Of a stretch of DNA of 64,000 nucleotides, positions 36,301 to 50,106 are shown piece by piece. Numbering within the stretch: position 1 is the first letter of the stretch; each line of letters starts with the position of its first letter. Below the pieces are notes generated by a model. It saw nothing but the letters and a program-made list of their open reading frames with translations, was not told the DNA's origin and did not search any database. The translations under genes and the position numbers were made by a program. Origin of the DNA: Aporrectodea caliginosa (lineage: Eukaryota; Annelida; Clitellata; Crassiclitellata; Lumbricidae); the NCBI GenBank assembly GCA_020284085.1, contig JACEVL010000484.1, forward strand, positions 186,001 through 250,000, given 5' to 3'.

Positions 36301-39300
36301 GCAGGTCAACCTGACCAGTAACCAATTAACTTCCTCCAATCAGACACTAATGCCATGAAAATATACTAAATATTTAAGGCTTTCATGATTTGGAATGATT
36401 TTCTGATGAGCATATAATTTTGACGCTTTTGAACAGCTAACTTGTTTTTTAAGTACAGAATCATCAGTTCATGATTCAGAGTGCCTCAAATTTGCAATAT
36501 AAGGATGACTTTAAGAAATGGATACCACACATTTTCAGTGTAAAATACACACTGCTTGTCAGACTGCTTGAACAATGCTAAATCCAGAATCACATGCCAT
36601 GCAAAATCATGGATTGGTTCTGCATTAGCAAGTCAGGGCTTACTGGCAGCAGCATCTAAATTTCCTCAACAAATTCTCCCAGCAGTTATGTCAGCCACAT
36701 TCAGAAGGCTAAAATATCTAAGTTTGAGAATGATATAAAACTATGTAGAGCACTGATTGCCCGGTGAGAAAGAAGCAAAGATACCGTAATAGGACATAAG
36801 ATAAAGTTGTCAAAAACCGTCTAGAAGGCAATGCAATGAAGCAGCAATATAGGCTAACTATATGTATTATCAAGAAGACAACAAGAGACAAAGATACAAT
36901 ACTGAGGTTGTACAAATCACTGGTGAGGCCACTCCATACCTGAACCATAACAAAGAGGTGTGGATTAACAACAATTAAGAAAATAGGAACAGAGGAGACG
37001 ACCTGATTGAAGTTGATAAGATTACCACTGGAAATGAGGCAGTGCAGGAAAGGTTCTTTGAATCAGCGCGAAACTGACCCCAGGTCACAGATATAAATTA
37101 TTTAAGAAACCCAAAGAAACATTAGGGCAGAAATTCTTCAGTGTGACAGTTCCAGACTTGAGGATTGGTTTGGATGATAGTACTGTCTCAGAGGACACAA
37201 TCACAGCGTTTAAGAAGAAGCCAAAAACAGACTTGTATACGAGACATAAAACTCGAGACCAAGACCGAGACAGTCTGGTCCGAGACCGAGACAGTGGGAT
37301 CCGAGACCGAGACGAGACACCAGGTCCGAGACAGTTCGAGACAGTTCAAAACGAGTGAAATGCACATTGGACCCAAGTCCCGAAACAATCTTTCTCAACT
37401 TTTGAAGTCTAATACAAAGGTCAAGTCACTGAAATCAGCCGATCACCTTAATTGTATAAACTATAAAGAAATTAAATATTTCAGCCATTCTGAAATCTTC
37501 TAAATGAATCTAAAATTTAAACCAACAAAATTCCATATAGGCTCCAGGCCTGGCAGGCCTATTAGCGATTTAGCGACATAAGTCACATCACTCACCTTGA
37601 GAAACTAGATGTTGTTCCAAGCGTTTACATGTATGTTGGCTTTACACAAACGACAAACGGCATGCCATTTATTTTGTTTTTCATTGATTTCAAACTGCGT
37701 GAATGCTTTTAAAATTTCACGATTTCAGGTTCTTTATGAGACATTTTTAGATATTTGGAAATTTTGGACTGAAAGTGCAAACTTAAGACTGATTTTTTCA
37801 ATACTCTTAAATCTTAATACCAGAAACACCGCTTTTTAATACTTCCTGTCTGTTTGGCAGTTCCGATTAACTAGTTATCCGTTCGGCACAAGACAATTTT
37901 ATAGCGCAATACTGTACGAAGTTCTTTCGAACAAAATACAGTTTGTAAACGAGAACTTTCGAGACCGCTTCTACAAGAGAACAAGACTTTCGCTTCGAGA
38001 CAGTTTCCAAAAAGGCAGACTTTCGCTTCGAGACAGTTTCCAAAAGTCAAGAAATGATCTCGAGACCGAGACCAAGACAGTGGGGTCCGAGACCGAGACA
38101 TCAAAAAACCTGTCTCGAGACGTCTCGAGACAGTGTCTCGAGACAATACAACTCTGGCCAAAAATGATAGGCTATATAATTTTTCAGGTTAACATGCAGT
38201 GTTTCTAGGGATAAATAAAGGAATGACATACCTAAAGTGAGGTAAAACATTACCAATGCAAGACAAGACACCAATTACTTTTACATTACAATTTAGTAGA
38301 TTAATATGCTTGATATGTTCTTTCCAACTTAAATGTTCATCTAGGAACCAACAAATTTATTGGATTCAGTCTGCAAAAGTAATTTACTATTAGTGCACAA
38401 TTTTACATTCTGCTGTGGCAGTGGTGTTTATGGGAACAGAGCAAACTGTCAGTTCACCACAAACAACATGCATGAGTTCCTAAGCATTCATAGCTCAATA
38501 TTGCACACTCGAAATTCAGTTTCTCAGCCAAACTTAAAAAACTTCAGAAAGAGGATAAATTTTTAGTGATCAATATGGAGAAGGAATATACCTGCTTCTT
38601 TTCTCCATGCTGAGGACGATAGCCTCTACCAGCTGGATACTCCTTATTCTGACCCACACAGTACGCCCCCGGGCTAAAATGCAGCTCAACATGAAAACGC
38701 TCATCAGACTGTGGATCCTGTACAGCAGACCACAAACAATATCAAGTCTTAGAAACACGTGTTATCATCACCAACGATATGAGTTTGAGAGCGCCTCTGA
38801 TAAGTCTTCCTTGAAGAGGAGCTATACAAACAAGTGATTACACTTAAACCACAGCATAAACATGCAAGTAACACAGCTTACTTACCATCAATGCATAACA
38901 TAACACAACATAATTCGAGTAACATGGTAACAGCAGCATATAGCATAATCAGAAGATGTTTACAACAATGCATCTCCTACCTACACCCTTATCCATGCCT
39001 TCGTCACAACTAGACTTGACTATTGTTGCTTGCTCTACGCAGGTCCCCCCGGCTGTTCGACTGGGGTGCTTGGATCGGATCTTGTGTTCTGCTGCCCGCC
39101 TTATCGGCCATATACCCACGTTTGGCCATGTCTCCAGTTACATGTGCAACATTCTCCACCAACTAGCTCCCCTCTGATCTGCCCTAGTCTGGCACTGCTT
39201 ACAAGGCCTCATTCCTGCCTACCTTCGTGAGCTCTGTCTTTAGTGCTGGAATTGGGAGTGCCTTTAAGTAGTTTTCTTGAAGGGGTGATATATAAATGTT

Positions 39301-42300
39301 TGATACAAATGAATGAATGACTGAACACATCAAGATACTATGCATCAAACAAGATAAAGCAGGATAATTGACTAATTGAAAAACGGCAGATATGTCTTAT
39401 CATTCGTACTTTTCATGCACTACTGAATAGAAAAAGAAACAAGTACAAACTTTAGTAGGGTCTTCATAGAGCATGATGACAATCTGTGTCATGTAGTTCA
39501 GTTCTGAAACACTGCTCACATACTCCATTGCACGTGACCATTGCTCATCCAGCTTGGCCTAAATATCATCAGAAGATTACAAAATAACCAACACAGTGAA
39601 TCTGTATAACAGCGGAGTAACAACAAAATTTCTCAACTTCTAGTAAAAAAATCTCACAAGGCATGTGCCTCTGAGGAAAAGAAAAAGCAAAAAACTAGTT
39701 TACAAACATTGTAGAAACTCTGAAAAAGCATGGCTTCTTGGGTCTCAATAATTTGTTTTGCAGAAGGACAAAAACAAGAAATAGTAATCCAACAAAGTAT
39801 GAACCTATTTATAACCTCCAACTCATATATACTAACACCTGATGTTATTCCATGCTCACCCATCCAAGTAAAACTAAACTCAACATTGTTTACCTTCACA
39901 GCTTACCACTGTCATGTTCTTAATGACAGACAATTGACTTGCACAATTAGTACACAAAACTCATTAAATCCTTTGATTACCAATGTCTGTCCAAAGTTCA
40001 AACTCTTTCTCTTCCTTGAAGAAATGCCTCAAAACTCACTATTTCTTTTAAGAGAACCACAAAAATCTCTTGTAAGAGATAGTTAGTTCACGGAATTGTG
40101 AGAACAAACTTACGTTACACAGTCCACCAAAACGAAGGGTAGTTAGAAGAGAGTGGATGTGACTTTCGCTTGTAAAATAAAGCCTCGTCTTGACTCTTCT
40201 ATGGGGAGAGCTCACTCCCTCAGAATACCTAAACACCAATTACAAAGAATCAATTCCAGACAGAGTTTCAAAACACCTTCTCTGTGACTTGGTACTGCTC
40301 ATTGTTGGAGAACTATCCATGGCTGATCATGTGAATCTGCTGTGCAAGTCACATTTCTATTATGGTAGATTCGTCAAAAACGAAAAATATGATGAATCTC
40401 ATTGAAACTGGCACCCAATCAATGCAACAATCATATTCAAGATCATCCTCCTTGGCCATTCTTTATTGGCTGGCTCTGTCCCATCATGCACCCAAGAGCT
40501 GTTCATACTGGTTTTAACAGTCTGGGCGTCAATCACTTTACTTGATCTGGCGGCTTGTGGAGGATCCTCAGTGTCATACATCAACATGTGAATACAATGC
40601 ACTCTCATAAGTTGGCCCATCGCTTTGGAACAATCTTCCTTTGAAGATATGAAGTGTTCCTTTTAACTCTGCTCAAGAATACTTTTCATGTCAAGTTAAG
40701 ATGCAGCTACTTAGATCCGTTGGACAGCCAAGGTCACAGCACTTTCTAAAATGCGCTTTGGAACAATCAAACAATCAAACAATTTACAACAGTCAAACAT
40801 ACACACAAACAAACACGACGGCTGCGTAGCTACCTGGAGTCCAGTCGAGTCGTTTCATCTTCTTCGTCATTTCTCTGGAAGTCAGCCAAGATCTTACGCA
40901 GAAGAGGAGCACAGATGCACTGACCAATCATCAGCTTCTCCTCCTGAGTTATGCCATATTCCTAAACCAGATAAAAGCATTTCCCTCTTCTTAATCTTAC
41001 CTGCATTTTAACACAAAAGATCAACTGATGACACATTAAAGAGCGGCACAGTCCGAGCAATATGAGCCTTTCAGAGTAGATCAGAGTATTGCGGTCAGAC
41101 TGTAAAGACATCAGTGTACCCATTCCGGCATTCCCACCTGATAAACTTATCCAGAGTTCAAAGAACCTAGTTCCACAATTACAAAGCTCACTAAGAGAAG
41201 TGGCTCCAAACCCAAAAGTTCCCTTTCCATGTGCAGTTCTCATTTGTAGATATAACCATCAGGACCATCATGAACTGTGCTCTATGAACTACTTTACTTC
41301 CAGACTTCCTTTGGTTGTAGTCATGGAGGTTATCACATATTTTTTTCTTATATTTCTATTATTACATTTGTAGATTGCCTCTAGTGGGGGCATGACACAA
41401 CAATTTATGGCGGTGTATTAGGAAGTTGTTCAAGGTCTCTACATACACAGTAATCATTTTGGTGGAGGACACACACACAGTATGCTATGTATGCATGGGT
41501 TTCCTAACTGGTTTCCAGGTTGTTTTGGTGTTTTTGTTAAATGAGCAGGCACTGGTGCCTTGATTCTCCACAGCCATCCATTACTCTAGAGCACAAGAAT
41601 TAGTCATACCTGTGGTATGACTATATCAGCCATAGCTTTTGCGAGAGTGTGCAGTTCCTCAGCCTCATTAAATCGTAGAATTTTCATGTTGTGCTGGAGG
41701 TCGTACTTGATGCAGTCGTAGATGTCGGGGATTTTACTGATGTCATATGATTCGTTCTTTGGCCAAAAGTCTTTGATGAGTTTTCCCCAGCGACGCATCA
41801 TCAACTCCCATGACTCACTGTGGTACAGCTTCATCTCTGCAATACCATATGTATGCAACTCAGCAACTCATACAGCACTAGTTAATGACCTGCTCTTCAC
41901 ATACCATATATAATACCCAGAGCTTCTCATTTGACAATAGAAGGCAAAATGAAAATCGATCGCGCTGGATTGAGTAGGCGATGAATGTGCGGTCGACCAC
42001 GGGACCTTTTGTATACAGCGTAGGCCTATTCGTATAGCTGCATATTATATGGTTGTCCATTAACTGCTACAGTATAAGCAACACTAAGTTTATTAACCAT
42101 CGATGAGCCTCCTTTGCTTGTCAATGCAATGCTGTATCGATCCTAGCCTGAACTTTCACAAGTAATGTAAATTACATAAATAAAATAATGGTCTTAATAA
42201 AAAGCCACAGCATTTCAACAACAGGACACCATTTTAACCTTCAGACGGGCTTTGGTACTCATTCACGAATCCCAGCAAGAGGCTGAGTTCGCCTAGGTGT

Positions 42301-45300
42301 CCTGGTATTCCATGGATAGCCTTCCATATCCACATACTGGTACAACTGCACTCGATGCAGTTGAACTTAGCTATGCCTGCCAGCATCAACCATTATACCA
42401 ATTCACTGCCAAGGTACTTGCACATTGAAGTGAATTACTATATAGCAGAGGTGTCAAACCTTTTCTAATGGCGGGCCAGTGGCAATATTTTCCAGCAGGT
42501 GGCGGGCCAGGGTGCCGAAGGCGCCTGAGCAAAATGGGGTAGGGATCTGGGAGGGAGCTCGGTGATCCCGTCCCCAGAAAACTTTTGAGAAACCAAATCT
42601 TAAATGATGCATTTTTAGCATACAAACAGTCAAATTAGGCTTATAAAATCTTAATTTTGATCTCCATTTTCAGTCACGAACATCATATAAAGCACATTAA
42701 GCCTCAAATGAAAAATATAAACTTTTATTCTCAAATTGTGTAGTGCCTAGTCTTTACGCAATGCGCCGCGGGCCAGAAAAATATCTTCCGCGGGCCAGAA
42801 ATGGCCCACGGGCCTGCTCTTTGACATCCCTGCTATATAGAATAACATTTAATCATATAAATGAACAAAGAATGTTTTTAATTTATCCTACTTTGATTTA
42901 ATATTTACAGGCCCTTACAATAATTCCAAGTTAGCATTACACTGTGTCGAGTCCGAACTAACCTGGGGCTTTAGGGTCATTTTTCAATTCAGTAATACGT
43001 TCCATGAGTTTCTGCATGATGGAATAGATCTTGTGGCAGGTTTCATGTGGATTGCCAAGATATTCCATGGCCTTCAGGATCGAAGTACTATTGGTTGGAA
43101 TAAGCTGCAGCATACACACCACTAAGTGAATCACTCAAAGACAATTATTACCAGTTTTAAAGAATAACTTCTATTCAGTCTCTTTCATAACATTTGCCAG
43201 CTTTAGAAGTCGCTGAACCACTTTGACAGATTTAGTTTTAGAGGGAAGAGGGTGGCACACAAATCATTCCTGGATACCTTGAAAAGAAGCCATGAATATG
43301 ATTGCCTCAGACAATCTAACTCAGGTCCTAGACATCTATTTAACATTTATTTATTTAACATCTATCAAAGAATGAACTTGTGAAACTCGGAACTTGTTTC
43401 AAGATGTGACAGGAAGCAAGGAATACAAGTGCACCTATATAGTAAAACCCACATAAGTACCATATGTAGCAAGGTAGAAGCAATTCAGCGAATGCAGACA
43501 CAAGCAATTCACTTGGCCTAATCAGTGCATCAAAACAAAGGCATTAACACGTTCCCGCCGGATGGGGTCACGGATGACCCCAAATGGGAGGCATTGAAAC
43601 AGACTAGCAAATAAATATAGCTTCATTATATCATGCCTAAAAATAGTATCAATGTTGTTTACGGATAATTTCCCGACATTTTGATGCTTAGTTTGTTGTC
43701 AGAAAGTAAATATTTTCCGAGTTACGATACTTTTAAAATGAGTAAGTGTCCCGTTTGTCGAGATTTTGAGACGTGTCTTGGAAGTGAGCGAAGACACGTT
43801 TTCGTCTTCAGATTAAGAAGTTATTTGCGATGTAAAGACAGATTATGGTCAGCGGCATGTGTGAAATCGGCCTGGTTTACGATTAGGGTTGTTAATATCG
43901 TTTTTGCAAACCGATTATCGGTTTCAGAAATCTGATTTTAAACCGATTATCGCTTTTTATTGGCCTTCATAGAAAATTTAATATATTATCATATAAAGCA
44001 AGTTACTGAAAACCGATAATCGCTATGTACGGTAACGTACATACACATACGGGGTTCTACTATTACCTCGTTGGCTGTGGAAGACCACTTTATATACAGG
44101 CAATAATAGGTCCCTGTGGGGGTTCTACTATTACCTCGTTGGCTGTGGAAGTATCCGTTTATATAATATAAGAGGCAATAATACGTCGCTGTGGGAGGGG
44201 TTCTACTATTACCTCGTTGGCTGTGGAAGACTCCATTTCATTTATAAGAGGCAGAATTCGATAATCGTTTTGTCAATAATGAAAACCGATTATCGTTTTC
44301 GAAACCGATAATCGGATTTCCGATTATCGTTTAACATCCCTATTTACGATGTGGTCCGAAATAGAAAGTCAAGCTTTGACTTTTGGGTTCAGACTTTGCT
44401 CAATGATGCTTACTTGGGACTATTGTTGGACTGTTGTGCTTCAAATGCAGTGTCGATCTGTTTATTGGTGACTATTTTGCCATTTGGCATTCTAAGGCCG
44501 CTATATAAATTGATTTTCGTTCACAATGAAATAAGTATTTCATAGCCTGAATTCTGCTGATTCAGAAAATATATGCCTCATTATGCTTACTTGGGACTAT
44601 TGTTTGACAGTTGTCCTTCAAATGCAGCGTCGATCTGTTTATTGGTGACTGATTTGGCATGCTAAGGCCGCTACATAAATTGATTTTCGTTCATGAGGAA
44701 ATATGGATTTCATAGCCAGAAGTCTGCTGATTCAGAAAATATATACTTTATTATGCTTAAGTGTAACCCTTGTTGCAGTGTTGTTATGATAACATAGGTA
44801 CCATCAATTTCCTACTTTTCCGAAAAAACAATTCAGGCGGGAAAGGGTTAAGAAGCACGTCTGATGCAAACAGCAAGAATGAAACTTAAAAAATACTAAT
44901 CTCCCAATAAAAAGTTTTTACAGTTATGTTAACTTAATTATCACACTCAGACCTCAGACTATAAGAGTTCACCTTTTCATGGTCCTCTTCAGAAAACTGG
45001 CGATCAATATTCAACATTCCTTGAAGTTTTTCCTTCACTCTGCAAAAATAAACAAATAACCACATGAACTATTCACATGTGAGTTAAAGATGCTTATGCG
45101 TAATTGTCTAGAAGGTCGTGCTCCATCTTATCTGAAGGACCATTGCATCTTAATCTTTTCCATCCCTGGTCGCAGATTTCTTGGCTCCACTGCACAAAGC
45201 AACTACCGGTAGGTTGTTCCACAGACCCAAACTTCCATCCATGGTCCAGCACAGAAATTCTGCTGTGGTGGGTCCAGTGCTTCAGTGTCTTCCTCTTGGA

Positions 45301-48300
45301 ATAATAGGTTGCCTAACAACCTGCAACACGAACTGCTAAGCCGCACTTTGCTTCTATGCTGGAAGTGCTTGAAGACGATTCTGCTCAATTTTGGTGTCAT
45401 TTTGTAAGTTTGAGCTCACATTTGAGGAAGTTCTCTTGAACTGGTGCTACATAAATTTTCAATTACGATCATGACACTAACACAAAAACAGAATCCAAAC
45501 ACCCTCACACACACAGACTGGTAGTCCTTCCAAAAGAGATATTCGTCACTACTAGACGTGCGATCTCTTTCTTCAGTGTCTTCCTCTTCCAGGAGATGCT
45601 GAATTTATTCCTACATACATTTTCTCTTCAAAACCAAGTAGCTGAACTGCAGATAATTAGAGTTACACCTTCATGCTTGTATTTGCTGAACCACTACTAT
45701 TAAACCTTGGACGTGTTTGTCTGTCAGTAAACCTAAATCATATTTATTAGTAATTCAAAACCTAATAGTACACTCTTATTATATATTTAAAAGCCATAGG
45801 TATATAAAATTTTAAAAAGTTGATATATACCATATTTTTTAGCATATATCCCATTGGTTATATAAGACTTTACAAACCCCACACCCTCCTACTAGTTACT
45901 TCAGTGTGTTGATGGACTATAACAGTTTATTTACACAGGTGACACCACGAGCTAATTGAACCACAAGTTTACAGATTATAGACAGATGAATTTGTGTAGT
46001 TGGTAAAGTTATAAATAATTGCTAAAGATTGAATTTGATCTGACATAATTATTTCTTACACTTTCTGAATTAAACATTTGTTAATTTAATTCAATGCTCC
46101 ATAGATATCAGAGTTGCTTTCAGCTGCTACAATAACAAACTGGCCTAATGAATCTAAGCACAGCAACCAAAGATGCTAAACCAGTCAAAACCATTTGGGT
46201 AAAAAGTCTATTATTAATACATAAATGTAAGGAAAACTAGTGTACACAGTCTATTTAAGCATATATGACCTGTGTGGAGAAAACAGAAACCTGCCACTCC
46301 GGTACAAGATCTGCCGGAAAATGCCCCTCTTCAGTAAGACTGTGAATATTGATTTCTGTGTTTAATTAATGTAGCTGCATCTTGTTACCACAACAATCAG
46401 ACAGATGTGCTATAAAAAAGAAATGCACTGAGTGATTTGGTAGATCACTTATATAAAAATATTTACTAGTTTCTTCTAAAATTTTCTAATTAACTTTAAT
46501 TATCCATTAAGTAAGCATTTCTGTGTTTTTGTCAGATTGTTTTTATCAATAAACGAATATATATGATTGCATCCATTGCTATCTCATTGACAGAGGTATT
46601 CTTTTTGCACCCAATGCAAGTAATGTATAGACAAACAAAACAGCACTTCCGAAGCACATAAAATATTGCTGGCACCAAGAGAATGGTTGGAAAGCGACAT
46701 TCCCATTCAGTTTAATGAGAATGCAGTAAATACAGACCGTGCGTATGGGTTCAGATGTATTAAAACGGGGGTTAGCACTTGAGGACTATTCCTGTATGGT
46801 CTGTCTAAACCTACAAAGTATAGGCTACACAAAACCTTTTTACACATTTTCCGAATTTCCACAGGGCTGTATGCATGTTCGGGTTATATGGGAGAAAATA
46901 CAGTAAAAACCAAAATTTTAATATGCCTGTAGTACATATAAGCCTGCTTCGAGCACATGTAGCACATAATTACATGTTCTGATATTTGGATGATTCATTT
47001 TCATTGTCAAGAAGACCATTCATGTTTGCACTTTTGACCATCTGTACTAAAATGGGAGTCAGTTCTCCTTCCAGTGCAAGAAACCCCTACAATGCATTAA
47101 TAGCAACAATTAATGTCACACATTACTACACTGTGAGCCATAAAAAACCGGGCCACTTTATGTTTAGCTATATCTCTGTCATTTCTTTATCGATTTTTAC
47201 ACTTTTTGCATTATTTTAAACAGGAATCAATACTCTAAAGAGCAGAAATAAACATTATCGATTTAGTCCTACATGTATGCTAAACTTGTCTTGCGAAACT
47301 GAAGACACTAAAAACACGTGAGAATCGATAAATGCTGCATTTTTACTACTTAAATGCAAACAATTCTTCAGTGCCTTTATTTGTTTAAAGTTTGTGTTCA
47401 AAATGACTTCCTTTTTCACGTACACATTTTGCCAAGCGACGTCGCCACTGATCAATTGCAGTGTCAATAAGATGTTGTTCCAGATCGTTCCAGACGGATA
47501 CGAGACACTGCCGAAGTTCATCAGTGTTCTGAATGCGCTGTTGGTACACGCGCTGTTCCATAATGGACCAGATGGAATAATCGAGTGGATTTAGGTCAGG
47601 CGAATTGGGTGGCCACATCTCTGGCCCTATGAAGTATGGTACATTGCGAGACAGATACTCAATTGTTTCACGAGCCCGATGCGCCGGAGCTGAATCTTGT
47701 TGGAAAATGAACATGTCGCCAGCAATGTGGCGCATTTGTGGCAACAAATGTTGTGCTAGCATCACGTCTCGATAATATTGGCCATTGATTTTGGCTCCCG
47801 GGTCAACGAATATAAGCTCTGTGCGACCGAGTTTCGAAATTCCCACGGAAACCATGAGCGACTTGCTGAATGTTGTCCTGGTACGCAACAGACGGTCTGA
47901 TGAAATCTGTTTCTTTGACACTGAACGAGGCACATAAAGACGATCGTTTTGAGTGTTTGACGGCGCAGCAACTGTAAATAACTTTTCATCAGTGAAGAAA
48001 ATGAAACCGACATCCGATACTGAGAAACGCTGCAGCAATTGTCTAGCTCGTACCAAACGAGATTGACGATTAGCGGTGGTCAGTTCCTGAGCCCGTCGTC
48101 TTTTTAAGCATTTCAGTTCCAAATCGTTATGAATAATGCGTCTGACCGTCGTTTGTGTAAGATTCAGCTCTCTCGCGATTTGTCTGGTTGAAAGATGTGT
48201 TTTAGGCTTGTCTTCCTGGCTCTGAACCAATTCATTGACGGCGGCGATATTATCTTCAGTTCGCGACGATTTTGGCCGACCACTTCCCGCAGCGCGTTCA

Positions 48301-50069
48301 ACTGAACCGGTAGTTCTCAACTTTCGCAGAAAGTCATCTAATGTTTTTCTTTTCCAATTCTTGTTCGGAAACTCCTTAATTAATCGTCTAGAAGAATAAT
48401 TTTTGCATTCCCGCAGATTTTTAATTAAAATTTTATCCTCAAAACTCAACATTTTAAAATTTTAACTCAAATTTTCAACCATCAACTTTATTTACATTAT
48501 GCTGCGAAACGGATATGACGTCATCCGCGCAAGTAAATAAGTAAATCGTAGAGATTTAATTTTTCTTTCAAACGACACAAAAACTATAAAAAAATTTAAA
48601 ATACCGACCGCGATATAGCTAAACATAAAGTGGCCCGGTTTTTTATGGCTCACAGTGTATACACACAATTTATTCAAATGTATTTTTTACATATAAAATG
48701 AAGAATAGTGCTGATTAGCGATAGACATTAGACTATACAATACTCTTACATGTCTTAAAGCAACAGAAGGACTGGATTTATAGCTAACACATAAACTACT
48801 TCTTGAGAAGTTAACAATCAATGGCTTTTATAAAATGAATTTATAATTTTTTGCACTCTTTGTAAATGTTATGCAGTTCGTGCAGACAAGCATATATCTG
48901 ATTAGCTTACAAGAAATGCAAAGTAAAGCACGTCAACTACACCAGCCATTCAAGACCTAGTAGATCTTCCAGCTGAAGCACAAACAACAAACTTCACCTA
49001 CAGCTGACAGCTTAACAATGAGTTATTCATTTCCTGTAATTAATTTGGTTCCGAATGCTGGTTGCAGCCTGAAAGGCATTTCCACCTGTTTAAGCAAAAC
49101 AGTTTAGACTTGGGCACCACTGAATAGTTTTCTAATAACAATCAAAAGACTGATTAACTGACCTTAGCAAAAGCAGCAGCTGTCATCTGAACTCTACCCT
49201 CATCGGAAGCATAGATCTTAAGGTCGTGGCGGAAGGTGCTGTGCAGGCGGAGCAGTCCAAGACCAGGAGACTGGCCGTAATCACCTGCAAGTGGCGGTAT
49301 GAGAAGCAAACTTACTGAAAAGGTAAATGCAGAAAGAAAAGCCCACATTAGTAACAGAACTGCGAAGAAATCCATCGACACTTCAGCATCTGACGACAGC
49401 GGATGACGGACAGAGGAAGAGAGGGAGGAATGGGAGGTCGGAAAGACGGGCACACTCACAGTCCCACACGAGGTGCATGCAGACAACATCAACTGACACT
49501 AAATGCACCAAGAAAGCCAAAGATTAAAGCGGGAAGCGGCTGCATCATGCACAGATCACTTATGAAACCATTTCAATTATATGCACAACGTTAGGAAATG
49601 CCATAACATAAGAAAGAATAACAGTAGTGAATTTCGATTTGCTATAAATATCTATTTCAACAAAAATCAAACAACAACTAAAACACTGTTACCATATCAA
49701 TGCTTCTAAAATGCTGTTAGCATTGCAGAAAAAACTTTGAATTCTCCTAGTAACAGTGAGAACAGTTTTAGAAATGCCTTTTTTCTAATAACTTTTAATT
49801 GTATGGCTAAAAACACCCTAAACAATACCAATGAAAGGATAATCATCTTTGAACAGAAGCAAAAAAAAAAAAAGCCAATCAAAAAGAGCCATGTCAGACT
49901 CAGATATAAAATCACTTGAAACAGAGAAAAGTTTGTGACAGCAGTTAAAAATAATAAGCAACTTATTAATAGTCAATTCAGCTGGATGGTAAAGCAGAAT
50001 ATACCACAAAAAGTGTGGAGAGGCAAGGAAGAAGACTAAATATGTATGTATGTATGTATGTATGTATGC

Positions 50070-50106
<37 letters not shown>

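Larger units (their letters stand above)
36208..38591. other. PPIP5K intron with LINE and hAT insertion
   Basis: Holds the LINE relic 36840-37219 and the hAT element 37228-38156. The remaining sequence shows nothing recognisable. Confidence 0.6.
43548..44847. mobile_element. piggyBac-like non-autonomous element (TTAA)
   Basis: Flanked by TTAA (43544-43547 and 44848-44851). Ends CACGTTCCCGCC and GGCGGGAAAGGG are imperfect inverted repeats in the piggyBac style. Left subterminal GGGGTCACGGATGACCCC palindrome. It contains a hAT MITE and a 177-bp tandem duplication. No transposase recognised; the 85-codon frame at 43681 is unassigned. Confidence 0.75.
43105..44972. other. PPIP5K intron with nested transposons
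   Basis: Mostly the TTAA-flanked element 43548-44847 with a hAT MITE inside it. Confidence 0.7.
45040..46973. other. PPIP5K intron with L2 relic and possible MITE
   Basis: L2-like relic at 45105-45475 and a possible MITE at 45828-46910. Otherwise AT-rich with nothing seen. Confidence 0.6.
47087..49162. other. PPIP5K intron with mariner
   Basis: Mostly the mariner element 47129-48657; the remaining 0.5 kb (48658-49162) shows nothing recognisable. Confidence 0.8.

Noticed and set aside
39730..40086. 118-codon plus ORF in a PPIP5K intron
   Set aside because: No recognisable motif; AT-rich composition and position fit a chance frame.
40399..40620. 73-codon minus ORF as an extra PPIP5K exon
   Set aside because: The flanking exons 40834 and 40228 already join in phase with conserved family sequence and no gap.
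46986..47219. 77-codon plus-strand ORF
   Set aside because: It is the antisense of the PPIP5K exon at 46974-47086 running into the mariner end.
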